Source of the DNA: Treponema vincentii
Lineage (GTDB): Bacteria; Spirochaetota; Spirochaetia; Treponematales; Treponemataceae
DNA: 64,000 nucleotides
Assembly: GCF_010365865.1 (NCBI RefSeq)
Contig: NZ_CP048020.1
Span: 496,001-560,000, forward strand
Direction: 5' to 3'
The position numbers and the translations under genes were made by a program. Below, piece after piece: positions 62,954 to 64,000 of the stretch; position 1 is the first letter of the stretch; each line of letters starts with the position of its first letter. The notes beneath the pieces were generated by a model that was given only the letters and a program-made list of their open reading frames with translations, was not told the DNA's origin and did not search any database.

Positions 62954-63991
62954 GGTTGATTTTTCAATTAATTCAATTAAGAACTTTCCGAAATCATCAT
63001 TTAATCTTATTTTATCTGAACCACGTTGAAATGCCCCTAATGTCCTACCACCATTGTATGTTAAATAATTATTATTATCCTTTTGCAAAAATATATCTGC
63101 AACTTTTGAGAGAGTGTGATCGAAAGTAAACCATTTTTTCCCATATTTTGGGGTCAGATTCTCTACATCAACATACCAAGGCCATCTATCGGTAGGCTTA
63201 CCAGTTGTTTGTGGCTCGGAAGTAACCTTAAAAATCGAAGTGAGCTTAGTTGATCCGACAGCATAGCAAATCAGTAAGTCATTCATCCTTACAGAATTTG
63301 GTCTTCGTTTTGAGAAATGCATTTTGTCTTTTTGAGAAAAGTCACCATCATATATTTTATTATTAGCTGATCCATATGGCTTAAGAAAAATACGTATTTC
63401 TGGCTTCAAAATAATGTCTGTTGTTTTTATGATAATATCATTTAAATTAATCTGTTCCGTATTATTTTTGGTTATCGGGTGCCTCCTATTAAATTCATCA
63501 ACTGCTAGCATTAATTTTATAACAGAATCCTCACTTAGTGCATTAACTTCAACAGCAGATAAGACTTCATTAAATAGAACTTGTAATTCTTTAGTATCAC
63601 TTATTACACAGCCCCATTCATGATTGCTAATCATTCCATTATCAGTTAGATTAGCAGATGTTATTATAGCATTTTTTATTATTCCATCATTTATAAAAAA
63701 GTATAACTTTCCATGAAGTTTATTATCAATTTTTATAGACCATTCAATGTTTCTACTGTTTAATTCATCAATAAAAGATACAAGTGAATTTGATTTATAA
63801 CTTGCATCTTCAGGTTTGAGTGTAGTTATTAAAGTCACTTTTTTTATCTGATTATGTATTACTTCTTCAAAAAAATCCGTAAAGTCTTGATAACAAAAAG
63901 GACTTAAAAAGAACAGCTCGTTTGCTTGTTTTGCGAGATCTCTTATTATCTTTATATGCTTCCCAGAAATATTACCAATGATATTCATCAT
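62948..63991 (-). CDS. PLD-family nuclease-like protein fused to an EVE/PUA-like domain, cassette gene
   Basis: A 347-residue protein. The N-terminal ~125 residues are a phospholipase D-like domain with the HKD-type motif His93-Gly-Lys95 in LHGKLYFF and Ser112-Ala-Asn114 in ITSANLTDNG, as in PLD-type restriction nucleases (BfiI, NgoFVII). Residues ~205-345 look like an EVE/PUA fold (SVRMNDLLICYAVGSTKLTS, RWPWYVDVENLTPKYG), a fold that reads modified bases. Only one HKD motif is present, so it should work as a dimer. The stop TAA lies in attC. Modification-dependent DNA cleavage is an inference. Confidence 0.65.
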   Translation of the reverse strand: MMNIIGNISGKHIKIIRDLAKQANELFFLSPFCYQDFTDFFEEVIHNQIKKVTLITTLKPEDASYKSNSLVSFIDELNSRNIEWSIKIDNKLHGKLYFFINDGIIKNAIITSANLTDNGMISNHEWGCVISDTKELQVLFNEVLSAVEVNALSEDSVIKLMLAVDEFNRRHPITKNNTEQINLNDIIIKTTDIILKPEIRIFLKPYGSANNKIYDGDFSQKDKMHFSKRRPNSVRMNDLLICYAVGSTKLTSIFKVTSEPQTTGKPTDRWPWYVDVENLTPKYGKKWFTFDHTLSKVADIFLQKDNNNYLTYNGGRTLGAFQRGSDKIRLNDDFGKFLIELIEKSTV

Positions 63992-64000
63992 ATCTCCTCG

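Overview
The window looks like a chromosomal segment from a host-associated, probably oral, Treponema. The grounds are a major outer sheath (Msp/MOSP-type) porin gene, a Trep_Strep/MptD-type ECF transporter S subunit, a SUMF1-fold lipoprotein of a kind common in treponemes, an arginine deiminase operon, and a cassette array resembling the chromosomal integron known from T. denticola. The genus is well supported; the species is inference. No rRNA gene, prophage, CRISPR array, reverse transcriptase or integron integrase was seen.

Layout. 1-7 kb: tRNA-Arg, MATE exporter, an epimerase convergent with a steroid-5-alpha-reductase-like gene, nth, a metallophosphoesterase broken by one stop codon, and a hemerythrin-like protein. 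7-9.3 kb: SUMF1 lipoprotein with a DGR-like C-terminus, hairpin repeats, three tRNAs. 9.4-16.6 kb: tig-clpP-clpX, murE, and an AraC-type membrane sensor. 16.6-18 kb: a methyltransferase embedded in dense palindromic repeats. 18-23.3 kb: oligosaccharide ABC transporter divergent from a GH29 fucosidase. 23.4-27.6 kb: TetR regulator with two identical operators and an ECF transporter operon that contains a toxin-antitoxin-like pair. 27.8-36 kb: GH114-like protein, methyltransferase, AraC regulator, CPBP protease, lipase, GH20 hexosaminidase, B3/B4 protein. 36-45 kb: lepA, an Rpn-type nuclease, the Msp-like porin, a DUF58 pair, argS. 45-50 kb: arcA-arcB-arcC-carrier. 50.5-55 kb: murD, apt, asnS, recO. 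55-64 kb: PadR/DUF2812, then a cassette array with six candidate attC sites whose genes all read on the minus strand.

How the genes fit together. Arginine is degraded by ArcA, ArcB and ArcC to ornithine, ammonia, CO2 and ATP, with a YfcC-type carrier beside them. Glycan use is suggested by the fucosidase with its importer and by the GH20 enzyme. The cassette array carries a HicAB toxin-antitoxin pair, a PLD nuclease fused to an EVE-like domain, a DUF4365 protein and a two-TM protein, an assortment that looks like defence.

Three things stand out. First, two unrelated families of structured repeats have arms that differ between copies yet stay complementary: a module of about 90 bp built on exactly 34-nt hairpins with a shared apex, and a 122-125 bp element with three covarying stems. 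One module copy lies in frame inside a transposase gene, and a related 156-bp hairpin array splits hicA in frame, flanked by a 6-bp duplication. Second, argS, arcA (twice) and asnS carry frameshifts at poly-A runs. Third, the PLD-EVE cassette is a candidate modification-sensing nuclease.
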